Positions 42,649 to 52,795 of a stretch of 64,000 bases of DNA are shown here, piece after piece. This DNA comes from Cricetomys ansorgei (taxonomy: Eukaryota > Chordata > Mammalia > Rodentia > Nesomyidae), in NCBI GenBank assembly GCA_026225945.1, contig JAMJFZ010001816.1:4838501-4902500 (forward strand), given 5' to 3'. The notes beneath the pieces were generated by a model. The model saw only the letters and a program-made list of their open reading frames with translations. It had not been told where the DNA came from and made no database searches. The number at the start of each line of letters is the position of its first letter. Position 1 is the first letter of the stretch. The translations under genes and the position numbers were made by a program.

Positions 42649-42786
42649 GTATATATACACACACACATATACACACACACATATACACACACACATATAA
42701 ATATATATTTATAATGTATGTATATATGTATAGATATATATTCATATTTATATATGTGTGTGTATGTATGTGTGTGTGTGTGTATG

Positions 42787-42831
<45 letters not shown>
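42613..42831. repeat. Palindromic (TA)(CA)-(TG)(TA) compound microsatellite
   Basis: TA repeats at 42613-42657, CA-rich repeats to 42695, an AT-rich centre, TG-rich repeats at 42753-42794, then TA repeats to 42831. The right half is the reverse complement of the left in outline. Overlapping frames on both strands are repeat translations. Confidence 0.9.
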
Positions 42832-42835
<4 letters not shown>

Positions 42836-43034
42836 ATCCATATGGCTAGAGCTGCTAGACAGTGGGAAGAATTGAGATGAAGATGGGTACAAGGTGAAAG
42901 GCTGTGATCATCAGCTTATGTCAGAGCAGCGCTCATGATGACCCCCGAGTACAGTCATCAGATTGTCTGGAACAGAATCATCAACATGCCTATTAAACCT
43001 ATTAAACCAGATTCCCAGAGCATTTACAGATGGT

Positions 43035-43115
43035 TCAGGGGTTGAGATATAGCTCACTGGTGTATCGGGAGGCTCTGATTATAGTCCCAAGGACCCTAAC
43101 CCCAAACACTGCCAG
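43035..43115 (+). repeat. ID-like SINE, sense, diverged
   Basis: AGGGGTTGAGATATAGCTCAC, TGGTGTATCGGGAGGC and CCCAAGGACCCTAACCCC retain the ID tRNA-like order. Confidence 0.55.
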
Positions 43116-43404
43116 CACCTGCAGAGTCCCCAAGGTCAGATGCTCTGGTGATTGCTGGTGCTCAGTAATTCGGGAGCTCAAACTATGCTGAATGTCTAAA
43201 AACAGGAAAGAACCTGGTCCTGAGTGTGGCAGAGATGCTTTCACCTTAGGAGAGCAGGACTCTGAGGCAATCAATGGCCAGTCACTCAAATGACCCTGAC
43301 TGGAGGACTCTGAGCCCTTGTTTGTTAAGAATACATTTTGCAGACAATGCAAGAGTGAGTTTCAGGAAGGAGTTTTATTTTAACGGTGCCTGAAAGAAAG
43401 AAAA

Positions 43405-43860
43405 AAAAATCAGAGCTCCTGTATGACAGGGGTAGCTCCCAAGAAATACTTCCCATTGCATGTCTTCATCTAGAATTTAGTAAGGTTTTCCTGGTGGATC
43501 CATGCTGGGTGGGCTGGTCTGCCCAGTTGGCGCAACCATGACGTGTGCATGTGCCTTCCTGTGCTGATTATTGGACTGGGGTTCCTGTACACACCTGCAA
43601 GTGCCGAGGAAGTTCAACTGCGCTCACGCAGCTGCTACAGTGGAGTCGAAGCAAAGCTACCAAGGCACATGAACCCATGTGCCTCCATGGTTTTTGATAT
43701 TTCTTTCTTTTGGCCAAGACAGAACTGCCTATGGAACCAAGGACATTAACAGCTTCTAGCTAAGGCAGCACTGGCTGTCAAGGGCAGGACGCAGATACGC
43801 TTGTTGTGGAGGTCTCCGCTGTATATTGCCAGTTTTTATCAATTCTTCAAAGCTGTACTG
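43405..43860 (+). repeat. Unnamed LTR-like repeat, copy C
   Basis: CAGAGCTCCTGTATGACAGGGG at the left, CCCAGTTGGCGCAACCATGACG in the middle, CAATTCTTCAAAGCTGT at the right; each has a counterpart in copy A at the same order. Confidence 0.5.
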
Positions 43861-44134
43861 GTATGTGGTAGTGATGGCAGTGGCAGTAGCCTGCATCTTC
43901 TTAATGATTGTTTGTGTTGAGCATCTTGCATTCTCTAGTGAACTCTAGGTAATAGCCTCCTCTCCCGTAGGAATTTGTGGAAGTCGGGACAAATGGCCGA
44001 TAGGTACCACTGGCTATGAAATAATGTTTACTGCATAGTAACTAGCAAAGAATTCACCTAGAGGCTTCAGGTTTTGTTTGGAGTAAGGAGGCGAGAAGCA
44101 TAGGGTTGTTCAGGGTTTATTGTCATGGGTGAAC

Positions 44135-44225
44135 CCAACCATCTGAATTTGTTCCCTGGGATCCATATGGTGAAAAGAGAGAACTAACTCCTGCAAGCTG
44201 TCCTCTGACTTCCATACGTCCGTTT
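44135..44225 (+). repeat. B3/B4-type SINE fragment, sense
   Basis: CATATGGTGAAAAGAGAGAAC and GCAAGCTGTCCTCTGACTTCC are the 3' half of a SINE like that at 41487. Confidence 0.65.
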
Positions 44226-44574
44226 GTCCATGTTCCCCGCGCCCCGAAGGCTCGGTGGCCATTACTTTTACCTGCTGGCCTTGCTGGCCTTATGTGCCCA
44301 TCTTTTAAATTGGATTGCTTTTAGAATTCTATGTTCTGGATATTAGTTCTTCATCGGATATGTTTTTGTAAATATTTCTCCTAGTGGTTCAATTTGCAGT
44401 TTTTTTTTTTCTTCTTGATATCTTTCAAAGAGTAGAAGTTTTCATCTGGAAGAAACACATGTTTTTCTCTTTCCTACATTTCCTACATGTATTTTAGTTC
44501 ATATCTAATATATTTCCTTCTCTAGCTAAACCCATAAAGATCTTTAGTGTTTTAAAATAAAATCTTTTGGTTAT

Positions 44575-44735
44575 TTGAGGCAGTGTCACATGTACCCCAG
44601 GCTGACCTCAGATTTGCTCTGCAGCTGAGGACGACCCTGCACTCTTCATCTCTGTGCCCTGCCTTCCACGCGCTAGGATGAAAGGTGGCCATCAACACGA
44701 TCTGCTTCTCTGATGTCGCACCGCTGTGCCTGGCT
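44575..44735 (-). repeat. B1 SINE, antisense, diverged, within L1M
   Basis: GAGGCAGTGTCACATGTACC, CCAGGCTGACCTCAGATTTGC and GCGCTAGGATGAAAGGTGGCC. Confidence 0.7.
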
Positions 44736-44920
44736 TCCCCAAGGTTTTCCTTTTGGAAGCTTCATAGATTGAGATTTTACAGTGAAGTTAAAGATTCCTT
44801 TGGCCTCGTGTTTGTGTAAGGTGCAAAGTAGGGTTTGATTTTTTGTGTTCGTCTATTTTGCATAAAGATGCCCCCTTGTGTCCCAGTAGCAATTATTACG
44901 GCTCTTTGTTATTTATTTTT

Positions 44921-45057
44921 TGAGACATGGTCTTGCTATATAGTCCCGGCAGGCTTGGTACTTGCTATGTAGCCAAGGCTGGCTCTGAACTCATGGCAAT
45001 CCTCCCGCCCTAATCTCCAAGTGCTGGGATTACAGGCATGGGCCACCATACCCTGTA
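44921..45057 (-). repeat. B1 SINE, antisense
   Basis: GAGACATGGTCTTGCTATATAG, AGCCAAGGCTGGCTCTGAAC and GGATTACAGGCATGGGCCACC. Confidence 0.88.
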
Positions 45058-45094
45058 TGTTTATTTTTATTTAATAAAATATTGTCTTTCTATT

Positions 45095-45160
45095 TTCTTC
45101 CTCCTTCTCTTCCTTCTCTTTCTATTTCTCTTCTCTTCTCTTTTTTCTCTTCTCTCCACT
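45095..45160. repeat. (TCTT)n pyrimidine tract
   Basis: Run of TCTT/TTCTC units on the plus strand. Confidence 0.85.
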
Positions 45161-46180
45161 TTCCATAATTTTAACTGTGCAAGGCAGAAAGCCTTACAAT
45201 GAAGGAATGAGAGTTGGTCAGCCTTCTTGTGCAAACTCAATGAAATCATGAGAAGCTAGGCAGTTCTTTACTTAGCTAGCAAGAGGCAGAGCTAGAACAG
45301 ACAGGGAAGCAGAAGTAAGTCTTGAGCTAGTTTGGACTGCTCATTCCTGCCCATCATCTTCTGTCTTTTTAAATGATGAGGCTTTCCGGTCTTCCCTGTA
45401 TAATGATTTATCCTTTGTGAAGGGCTTTGAATATCAGCTATTAGATAATTTTTGAGATTCCTTCATGGCTTGCTCTTGATTGACACTGAGAATTGTTGGG
45501 TTACCATGACAAGTTCCACCTACTTTCAGTAATTTATAAATTATTATGTAGAAGTAGCAATATTAAAAATTTAAGACATTCCCCTTAACTTACTGATCAT
45601 TTGGCATGCCAGGAATTTCTCCAGAATTTGTTAGATAACTAGAAAAAATTGCCTTCCAGCATCCTTTGGTTTATATTTTTGTGGAATTTGCCTTTATTTA
45701 ATTTTGCATAGAGGTGACTCAGTAAACATCCTGTCAAGGGCAGCCATGAACTCGCAGTAACCCGGGTTTCAGTCTCTGTGAACCTTGCTGGGAATGAGGC
45801 TGCTTCACCACATGGTTGAGAGTTTCCCCTTTCCAGCTAGAGTTGACTCATGCTTGTGTACAGAGAAAAGGAAGTAAAGTCTCACCCCTCACTACTGTCT
45901 TCCAAAAGAAGACAGAATAAAGAGACCAATTAGGAGATGAAAGACGGCATTGGGGGGCATTTTAATCCTCTTATCTGCCCAGCCTACCAGCCTGCAGGCA
46001 TTGTCTACAAGAGGGCAGTGGAGCCAGCAGCATATTTTACCTGGATTTCCTCATAGATTCACGCTCCACACTCAACATTTTTTGTTTGTACCAGAATTCC
46101 TCCTGAAGAACGTGTTGACATAAAACCTTGTTTTCAGAGTTAATCCTGAATGCCCAGCTTGCAGAGGTCAGTTACAGATG
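45161..46180. other. Intron, nothing recognised
   Basis: No exon or repeat recognised. Confidence 0.45.
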
Positions 46181-46610
46181 TGGATCTCAGTACAGAGGGG
46201 CACCCGCTGAGACTTCCACGTCCCTGTGTGCTGGAACAGAGGAATTGGAGCAAGAACGTATTGATAGTGAGAGAAATAGAGGCAATTTATTAAGAAAGAG
46301 ATATTGGGTCCGCAAAATAGCTCAAGCAGACGCGGAGACGTACATATGGCCAAACAAAGCAGTTTATTTCCATGGGTTACATTCAGCATTTCAGGGCCAG
46401 CCAATTAAAAAAACATAGCAGCCTCCATATGTGGACAAGTGGGCCTTTTAAACCAAACAGGCAGTGGCTAGGGGATTTTTCTGGTTGGTAAGGATTTGAA
46501 TACTGAATTGTTCGTTTAAATCTCAGGGTTTTGGGGGGAGCATGGAGCTTCTGGGAAAGTGAGGACTTCACTGGTAAGCGGAGAGTTGAGGTCAGTGCCA
46601 TCACCGCTAG
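46181..46610 (-). repeat. Possible LTR-like repeat, antisense
   Basis: GAGGCAATTTATTAAGAAAG and CAAAGCAGTTTATTTCCATGG resemble the reverse of LTR poly-A regions. The rest is unassigned, so this is a weak call. Confidence 0.35.
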
Positions 46611-46822
46611 GGGGCGTTGGTCCTCTCAGAGAAAGGCACTGCTGACAGGTCAAAGACTCAAAGCCTGCAGACCTCAGCAGTGAGACTCTAAAGGTTACTT
46701 ACATAGCACCCATCTTACTGCATTTGGAGAATTTGGGCATGCTGTGTTTTGTTATAGGTAGGCCTGGGTGGGAGTGACAACTGTCTTCTTTCTTTTATTA
46801 ATCTTTTGATTTGATAAAAAAG

Positions 46823-46857
46823 ATTAATATGTATTTAACTGATAAATACATATTAAT
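46823..46857. repeat. Perfect 15-bp inverted repeat (hairpin)
   Basis: ATTAATATGTATTTA, a 5-base loop ACTGA, then TAAATACATATTAAT, an exact reverse complement. Confidence 0.95.
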
Positions 46858-47027
46858 GTGTGTGTGTGTGTGTGTGTGTGTACATATGAAGTCAGAAAAG
46901 GGCACCAATTCCTTGGAGCTGGAGTGGCTGCCTCTGTGAGCTGTGACTTGTTGGTTCTGAGAAATAAACTTGGGTCTTTTGCAAGAGCAGCGAGTACTTT
47001 TAAGTATTGACCCATCTCTCTAGCCCC
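46858..47027 (-). repeat. B3-type SINE, antisense
   Basis: TG tract at 46857-46880, then GTCAGAAAAGGGCACCAATTCC, GGAGCTGGAGTGGCTGCC and TGACCCATCTCTCTAGCCCC. Confidence 0.82.
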
Positions 47028-47124
47028 TCATAATCTTCATGCCTACTCCTTTGATTCAATATGGCTGACAGATAGAGAAATGGAAGAACAGGAGAAGGCA
47101 GAAATGGCTTTTTACATGCTGGGT

Positions 47125-47205
47125 GCTGGGCTGGAGTTGGAGTGGTTAGAATGCTTAGGGCTTAATTAACACAAAGCCCTAAGTTCAACCCCTGTCACCT
47201 AAACA
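47125..47205 (+). repeat. Possible ID-like SINE, sense
   Basis: GAGTGGTTAGAATGCTTAGG and CCCTAAGTTCAACCCCTGTC keep a faint ID order. Confidence 0.4.
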
Positions 47206-47554
47206 AATCAACAGAAGCTGGATATGTGGTGGAGGGGAGAAGACATGTCATATGAAATGAATTGACAGGGAGTAGGTTAACAAGAGAAAATACACACAGA
47301 TTTATCGCATGCAGGGAATGCTTCATGGAAAGGAAAAGTGAATAGCTAAATACATAGTGAGACTTGGAAGGTTATATACACTCTATGAGGACCGGTAGGA
47401 GTGGGGTGAAGGCAGTTCAGGGACAGTACGTGTCTTTTGAAAAGATGAATGGGCCCTCAAAAGAATAAATGACACCCTGTGACAAGTCTGGGTGTGGTAT
47501 TGGGCACAGGCCTTTCTCCCATGAAGATCTTCCCTAGTTGGTGTCTTAGAGAGG
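47206..47554. other. Intron, nothing recognised
   Basis: No exon or confident repeat. Confidence 0.4.
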
Positions 47555-47720
47555 GGACTTATGTTAGCTTTCTAGTCTTGTCACCAAGCACCTGGAAGAA
47601 TCAGAAAGAGGAAAGGCTTATTTTGGTTCATAGTACTGGCGGTTTCCATCCATTGGAGGTTGTTTCATTGCTCTTGGGGTTCTGGGTAGAAACAGGAAGA
47701 GTGGAGGTCATTGAGGGTGA
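47555..47720 (-). repeat. MaLR-type LTR fragment, antisense, diverged
   Basis: GTTAGCTTTCTAGTCTTGTC, AGGCTTATTTTGGTTCATAG and GTTTCCATCCATTGGAGG resemble the reversed LTR start. Confidence 0.5.
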
Positions 47721-47899
47721 CAAAGGCCTTTTCTCTCACCTCTGATGAGCAAAACAAGGAGTCCTAGGGCCTTGGATAAACAACAGCCACCAAGGCAACC
47801 CCAAGCAGGAGGCTTCCAGGTCCATCGTCTCTTGAACTGGAAGAATGAATTTTGTGGATGAATGGTGTGGATGAATTTCAGAAAGGAATGTATCATAGT

Positions 47900-48190
47900 G
47901 ATAGGAACAGAAGATAGAAACTGGCCAGGAAAGGCAGTGACCCCAAAACAGGATGTTCTTGCTGGAGGCTAGAAATACCAGAATTGGTTCAGGGTCACAT
48001 TTCTTTGTTATCTCCTAGAGCAGTGCTTCTGCCTCGAGGCAGAGGCTGCAGAGACCTACAGTGATCACGTGACCAAAACTGAGCACATGGATATTTAAGT
48101 CATTTAAGAAGCCCCAAGACTAACAGCTTAATGGTACCCTTCTTTCTGGGGATCCCCCCTCTGCTCATGAAAAGCTTTGCAAGCCCTCTC
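47900..48190 (-). repeat. Unnamed LTR-like repeat, copy B, antisense
   Basis: TCACATTTCTTTGTTATCTCC and AGACTAACAGCTTAATGGTACCC are the reverse of ATAACAAAGAAATGTG and GGTACCATGAAGCTGTTAGTC in copy A. Confidence 0.5.
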
Positions 48191-48459
48191 CCCCCCTCTT
48201 AAGCTCCCACCTACGAATATATATAGACACATATATAGACAAATATAATAGACATCTCTAAAACTCACTGTGGTCCATGAATTTCATCCTTCAAATTTCT
48301 GAGACAAGAACTTGAAAGCAACTAGCTTGGGGGAGGTTTTGATGCCCAGACAGTTCCCACCACCCTAGTTCCCCAGAGCCACGCTCAGATTGATAAAGAC
48401 TCCATTGTTATCATAGACACTTCATATTCCTGTATCAGAAGGTCCACAGGTGAAAGCTT

Positions 48460-48700
48460 AAAGGGTAGAAAGAAGGCAAGGCTCTTGTTTAGGAGGGGTA
48501 AGTCCTCCAAAATGGGGGCTCCATTAAGTTGATAGTCTAGGGACTTTTCGTAGGACTCATGACAGAAACTGGGTGAAGCATGAGGAGGTGACCCACCCAT
48601 GAGGTGACCAGGTGCCTCTCAGTTTGGGGCATGTCCTCACAAGCAGCTTCCTGGCAGCATTGTTTGTTTAAGGAGGCCCAAAAGAGGAAGGAAGGTAACA
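48460..48700 (+). repeat. Unnamed LTR-like repeat, partial copy D
   Basis: GGGGCTCCATTAAGTTGATAGTC aligns with copy A's TACCATGAAGCTGTTAGTC. It faces copy B in inverted orientation. Confidence 0.4.
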
Positions 48701-49065
48701 AGAAGCCTCAGCAGGAACCAGAGTCCCTTTTTGACCTAGGACAAGACTCAGAACTGCTGCTTTCTAGGTCCCTGCCTTAAGTAGCATGACCACTTTCTGT
48801 CTCATCAGCAACAGAGAAGAAGCCCTCACCTCAGGACAGAAAGGACCTGGTGCCCATAATCCTCTTTGAAGCCACATGCTCTGTGATGTAAGAGCACCCA
48901 TTTGGCCCCACCTTTGTTTAAAGGGGCCGTACTCCTAACAGTGGTCAGCTAAGGAGGTAGTCCAGATCCAGACTGTGGCAAGACTCAGAACAGCGGACTT
49001 CCTCTTTGGAGGATCCGTCTTTGGGCAAGTGAGAGAACTTTAAAGAAAGCCCTTCTCCGCATTTC
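48701..49065. other. Intron, nothing recognised
   Basis: No exon or confident repeat. Confidence 0.4.
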
Positions 49066-49205
49066 TTTTTTAATTAAAAATTATTTATTTTTATTTTTTA
49101 TTTTATATTAATCATATATATTTAACATGTATACATCTATTATTATATTTATTAAATATTATATATTTATTGTTTATATTTATTATTTTATATTATTTCC
49201 TTTTA
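49066..49205. repeat. Extreme AT-rich tract
   Basis: Almost only A and T for about 140 bp (TTTTAATTAAAAATTATTT, TATTATTTTATATTATTT), a low-complexity block next to a SINE. Confidence 0.85.
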
Positions 49206-49209
49206 TTCG

Positions 49210-49398
49210 TACTAGCGCTTGCCTACATGCATGTGTGTGTATGTGCACCATGTGTGTGCCTGGTATCCCTGGTGGTCAGAAAATAGAACTCAACTTACCG
49301 ATGTTTGTGAGCCCATCTGGGTGCTGAGAACTGAATGTTGGTCATCTGCAAGAGCAACAGATGCCCTTAAACATTGAGCCATCGCTTCAGCTCCCACC
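49210..49398 (-). repeat. B3-type SINE, antisense
   Basis: CACCATGTGTGTGCCTGG, TCTGGGTGCTGAGAACTGAATG and CATTGAGCCATCGCTTCAGCTCCC. Confidence 0.8.
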
Positions 49399-49849
49399 TC
49401 TCTTCTTTTTTATGGGTGGAAGATGGAGGAGAGACGAGAGGCAGGAGACAGGAGCTGCTTCTGAGACCTTGATTTTAGTTTGGAGTACTCAGCGTGCCAG
49501 AGCAGTGCACTTCGGTGTGTCCTTTGAGCTCCAACACTCACCACCAGTCATAATTATTTTTATAAAACAAGGGAAGAATATGTGTACAAAGCCTAGGGAG
49601 ATAAATCATTGCTCCCTTATACCAACTCACTGGAATTGAAGCCCGGTCAGTCCAGAGTTCATCATTTTACTTTTATATTCCTCCAAAGGGAAAAATACAT
49701 TGAAATTAGCATTGCGGGAGTGTATTTATACACGACAGAAAAAGGAAATATAAACAGAGGGGTGTAGACAATACTATCAGAAAACTAGTCCTTGCAGCGA
49801 GAGATCTGGAGGAAACTGGCAAAGGCGTGCAAGCATGAAGCCCCTGCTT
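49399..49849. other. Intron, nothing recognised
   Basis: No exon or repeat recognised. Confidence 0.45.
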
Positions 49850-50045
49850 CAGTCAGCTGCGGCTGTAGCAAGAGAGTGCCAGAGAGTTGGATGTTTTAAA
49901 CGATTTATTTCTCATAATTGGTAAGGCTGGAAGACCAAGATTATGATACTGGCAGAGGTATTGTCTGGAAAGGATCAGACCCTGATTTCATACGCGGAAC
50001 CTTCTTGCTGTGTTCTCACGCGGCAGAAAGACGGCGGGAGAGACT
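49850..50045 (-). mobile_element. MST/MLT-type MaLR LTR fragment, antisense
   Basis: CAGCTGCGGCTGTAGCAAGAG, GATTTATTTCTCATAATTGG, AAGGCTGGAAGACCAAGATTATG and CTTGCTGTGTTCTCACGCGG follow the reversed MST/MLT1 LTR order. Confidence 0.65.
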
Positions 50046-50467
50046 AGAGTAGGTGAGTGGTTTTTGTTTTGTTATGGATTAAAACTATTTAAAATATCAC
50101 CCAGTATCATCTACTATATTAGGCTTCATTATGATACTTTTGATTCCTTTTTCCTTCCTCTTTCCCATCTCTCGACACTATCCCTTCTCCTGACCCAGGA
50201 GTAAGTTTTGAAGGAAAATAATTGGAGCATTATGGAACATAAAAAAGAATTTAGATAATTTGGCAGAAGGCCCTGGTGGGGACAGAGCTTCCCTACCACC
50301 AGAGGGCGGTATTCGCTCAGCATTTGTTCATCGTTATGGAGAATACTATGAGATCTGTGGGAGAGAAGGGCTGCCTCCAGGGTCAAGAGGATGTTAAGAA
50401 GGATTTGTAATCCTCCTTCTCCCCTTTTCTTCACTTGTTTAACTTCAGGAAAGCGTGTTGTGCGTGC
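50046..50467. other. Intron, nothing recognised
   Basis: No exon or repeat recognised; the long minus-strand frame 50129-50659 starts in the neighbouring TG tract. Confidence 0.45.
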
Positions 50468-50569
50468 AGGTGTGTGTGTGTTGTGTGTATATGTGTATGT
50501 ATATATGTATGAGGTGTGTGTTGTGTGTGTGGGTGTTGTGCATATGTATGTGTCGTGTGTATGTCTCTG

Positions 50570-50617
<48 letters not shown>

Positions 50618-50630
50618 TATGTTTTGTTGT
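50468..50630. repeat. (TG)n compound microsatellite
   Basis: TG/TATG/TTGTG units, with a pure TG run at 50572-50610. Four overlapping frames are repeat translations. Confidence 0.92.
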
Positions 50631-51714
50631 TTGCTTTCAATCCTTTTGTCTCTCACCAAAGCAGAGTTTTAGGATTGAGTACATATACTTACAATACTTG
50701 CTATACTTTACTTTTTTGTTTGAACTATTTTATTTGAAGATATAAAAAAGTAATCAATGGCTTTTACACCATGTCTAAAAAATATTACATCTACTCCTTC
50801 CTAGTAAAGACATAATAATTACTTCTATGACATTTGTTGTAGTTTGTCAAGACACTATCACGTGAGTGTCTCTTGGCACTTTGAATTATCTGTTATAAAC
50901 AAAGAGGAATCTTAAAAACAAAACACCAGGGTAATTGCCATTCAGCGGAGTTAAAATAGGAGGCATGTGGCTGCCAATGATAATGAAATGAATTTTATAC
51001 TAGGACTACGTCACTTAAAAACACTGTCAGTTGTGTATTATCTTGTATAAACAACAGAAAGTGCCATTTCATTCTCTTTACTAGGATAAGCTTCAGATTG
51101 AGAAGATCGATGAGGCCCCAAGTTCAATGCTTATTTTTCTACTTTTATCAATTTCCTGACACATTTAACACAAGCAGAAACAATTTTTCAGTAAAGTGAG
51201 CTTTTGGAACCCACAGGTTGCGTTGAAGAATGCTGGCCAAGGTGTATTCTGTATTGCTTTTAGATTTTCATCTATTCTTTACCTCAAGACTCCGTGATTT
51301 TTGGAACACCCTTTGCATCTCAGTGTTCTCTCTAGCTTTCTCTCTCTACAGCAGAGAATCTATTGGGAGCTTTCACAAGGTCTCTCAGACACTCTTGGCC
51401 GAGTGTCTCAGCCCCTTCGCTCATAGCCTGGTCGATAGTCTTGCTTCAATGTCTGAATTATGATTCTTGGTTCCATTTCCCTCAGCTTGCCACTGGCTTC
51501 GAGATTTGGATAAAGCTCTTTGCTCTGGACTTTGCTTAGGGATGATTCCCTGCAAACTACCCAGTGATTCTTCTATTTATCTTTTCTGGTGCTTTCTTTC
51601 TCTCCCCCAGAGCTTGAGGTTGGAATTTTATTTTGGAATTTTTGTTTTTGTTTTTAATCCTTGAAATTATACTATCCTTAAGGAAATTCTCATACTTAAG
51701 GAAATTCCCACAGG
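50631..51714. other. Repeat-poor intron block
   Basis: About 1.1 kb with no recognised exon or repeat. Confidence 0.5.
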
Positions 51715-52390
51715 GTGCTTGGGTTAGTCACTTTTCATTTCTATGACAAAATGCCTGGGTTCAACAACCTAAGGGAAGAAAAAAACTTTCTTGATTCACA
51801 GCTTCAGAGGTTCCACTCTGATTTCGTGTCTTCATTGCTGTTGTGCTAGTGGGAAGACAGAGAAATCGTAGTGGAAGAGTGTGGATGAGAATGTTATTTC
51901 CTCCACGGTAGCCAAGACGCAGAGAGCAGGGAGGTCTGGGACAGAATATACCTTCAGAAACATCCTCTAGTGCAGCGGTTCTCAACCTGTGGGTCACAAA
52001 CCCTGTAGGAGTCAAACAACCCTTTCACAGGGGTCACCTAAGACCATTGGCATATCAGATATTTATGTTATGATTCATAACAGTGGCAAAATTATAGTTA
52101 TGAAGCAGCAACAAAGATAACTTTATGGCTTGGGAAGTCACTACAATAATGAGGAACTTTATTAAAGGGTCACAGCATTAGAAAGGTTGAAAACCACTGC
52201 TCTAGTGTCTTAATTTGCCCAACTAGGTTCAATTTCCTAATAGCCCACTCAGCCAAGAATTCTTCAGTAGATTAAACTATGGGTAAAATTAGCATCTCTA
52301 TGCTCCAATCACTTTTTAATGTTCCTACCAGCTAGGGACGAAGACTTCTACATGAATCCCTGGGGCCATTTATATTCAAACCACAAACAC
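51715..52390 (-). mobile_element. MaLR-type LTR, antisense, split by URR1
   Basis: Left part: GGGTTAGTCACTTTTCATTTC, ACAAAATGCCTGGG. Right part (from 52208): TAATAGCCCACTCAGCCAAG and TTTATATTCAAACCACAAAC. The two halves read as one reversed LTR around the URR1 insertion. Confidence 0.62.
51973..52199 (+). mobile_element. URR1 (hAT DNA transposon) copy 2
   Basis: A 227-bp element with ends CAGCGGTTCTCAACC and GGTTGAAAACCACTG. It is flanked by perfect 8-bp target duplications CTCTAGTG (51965-51972 and 52200-52207). The body matches copy 1 (CCTTTCACAGGGGTCACC, ATTATAGTTATGAAGCAGCA). Confidence 0.93.
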
Positions 52391-52751
52391 ATTCTTCCTA
52401 TCCACTGGCAGTGGCCACTGTTCCAGCTTTCGGTCTATTTGTAGAGAAATCTAGGATTAGATTTCTAACTATTCAGTTTTTATCTTCCTGTCAAGAATGG
52501 CCTCATTTGTATAATCCTATACAGCATTATTTCATTTAGGCCAAGGGGAAACAGCGGAGGACATTCCTAAGGCTCAAGAGAACATTCTTAGAAAGGTTGC
52601 CTTCACTTGCTGCGTGTGACAAGAAGACCTGTGTAGGTTAAAAGGTAGAGCTTCACTACAGCTATACTGGGGGAAGAATGATCTTGGGATACAGGGCTAA
52701 ACACTCAGTACCCTAGTACTGGCTAGGGTACTAACTTTCGGACATTTCCAT
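52391..52751. other. Intron, nothing recognised
   Basis: No exon or repeat recognised. Confidence 0.45.
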
Positions 52752-52795
52752 GATCCCAAGTGCTGGGATTAAAGGTGTGTACCACCAAGCCCTGC
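52752..52795 (-). repeat. B1 5'-end fragment, antisense
   Basis: CCCAAGTGCTGGGATTAAAGG and GTACCACCAAGCCCTGC, only the first ~40 bases of a B1. Confidence 0.75.

Larger units (their letters stand above)
43890..44905 (-). mobile_element. Ancient L1M fragment, antisense, interrupted
   Basis: AATGATTGTTTGTGTTGAGC, GATATTAGTTCTTCATCGG, TTCTCCTAGTGGTTCAATTTGC, AGAGTAGAAGTTTTCATCTGG and GTGTAAGGTGCAAAGTAGGG follow the antisense ORF2/3' order of old mammalian L1. A small B3-type fragment (44135-44225) and a B1 (44575-44735) interrupt it. Confidence 0.7.

Noticed and set aside
42512..42892. 126-codon minus frame rich in Ile-Tyr-Thr-His
   Set aside because: It translates the TA/CA/TG microsatellite.
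50129..50659. 176-codon minus frame
   Set aside because: Its start and N-terminal third are CA-repeat translation; the remainder has no domain.
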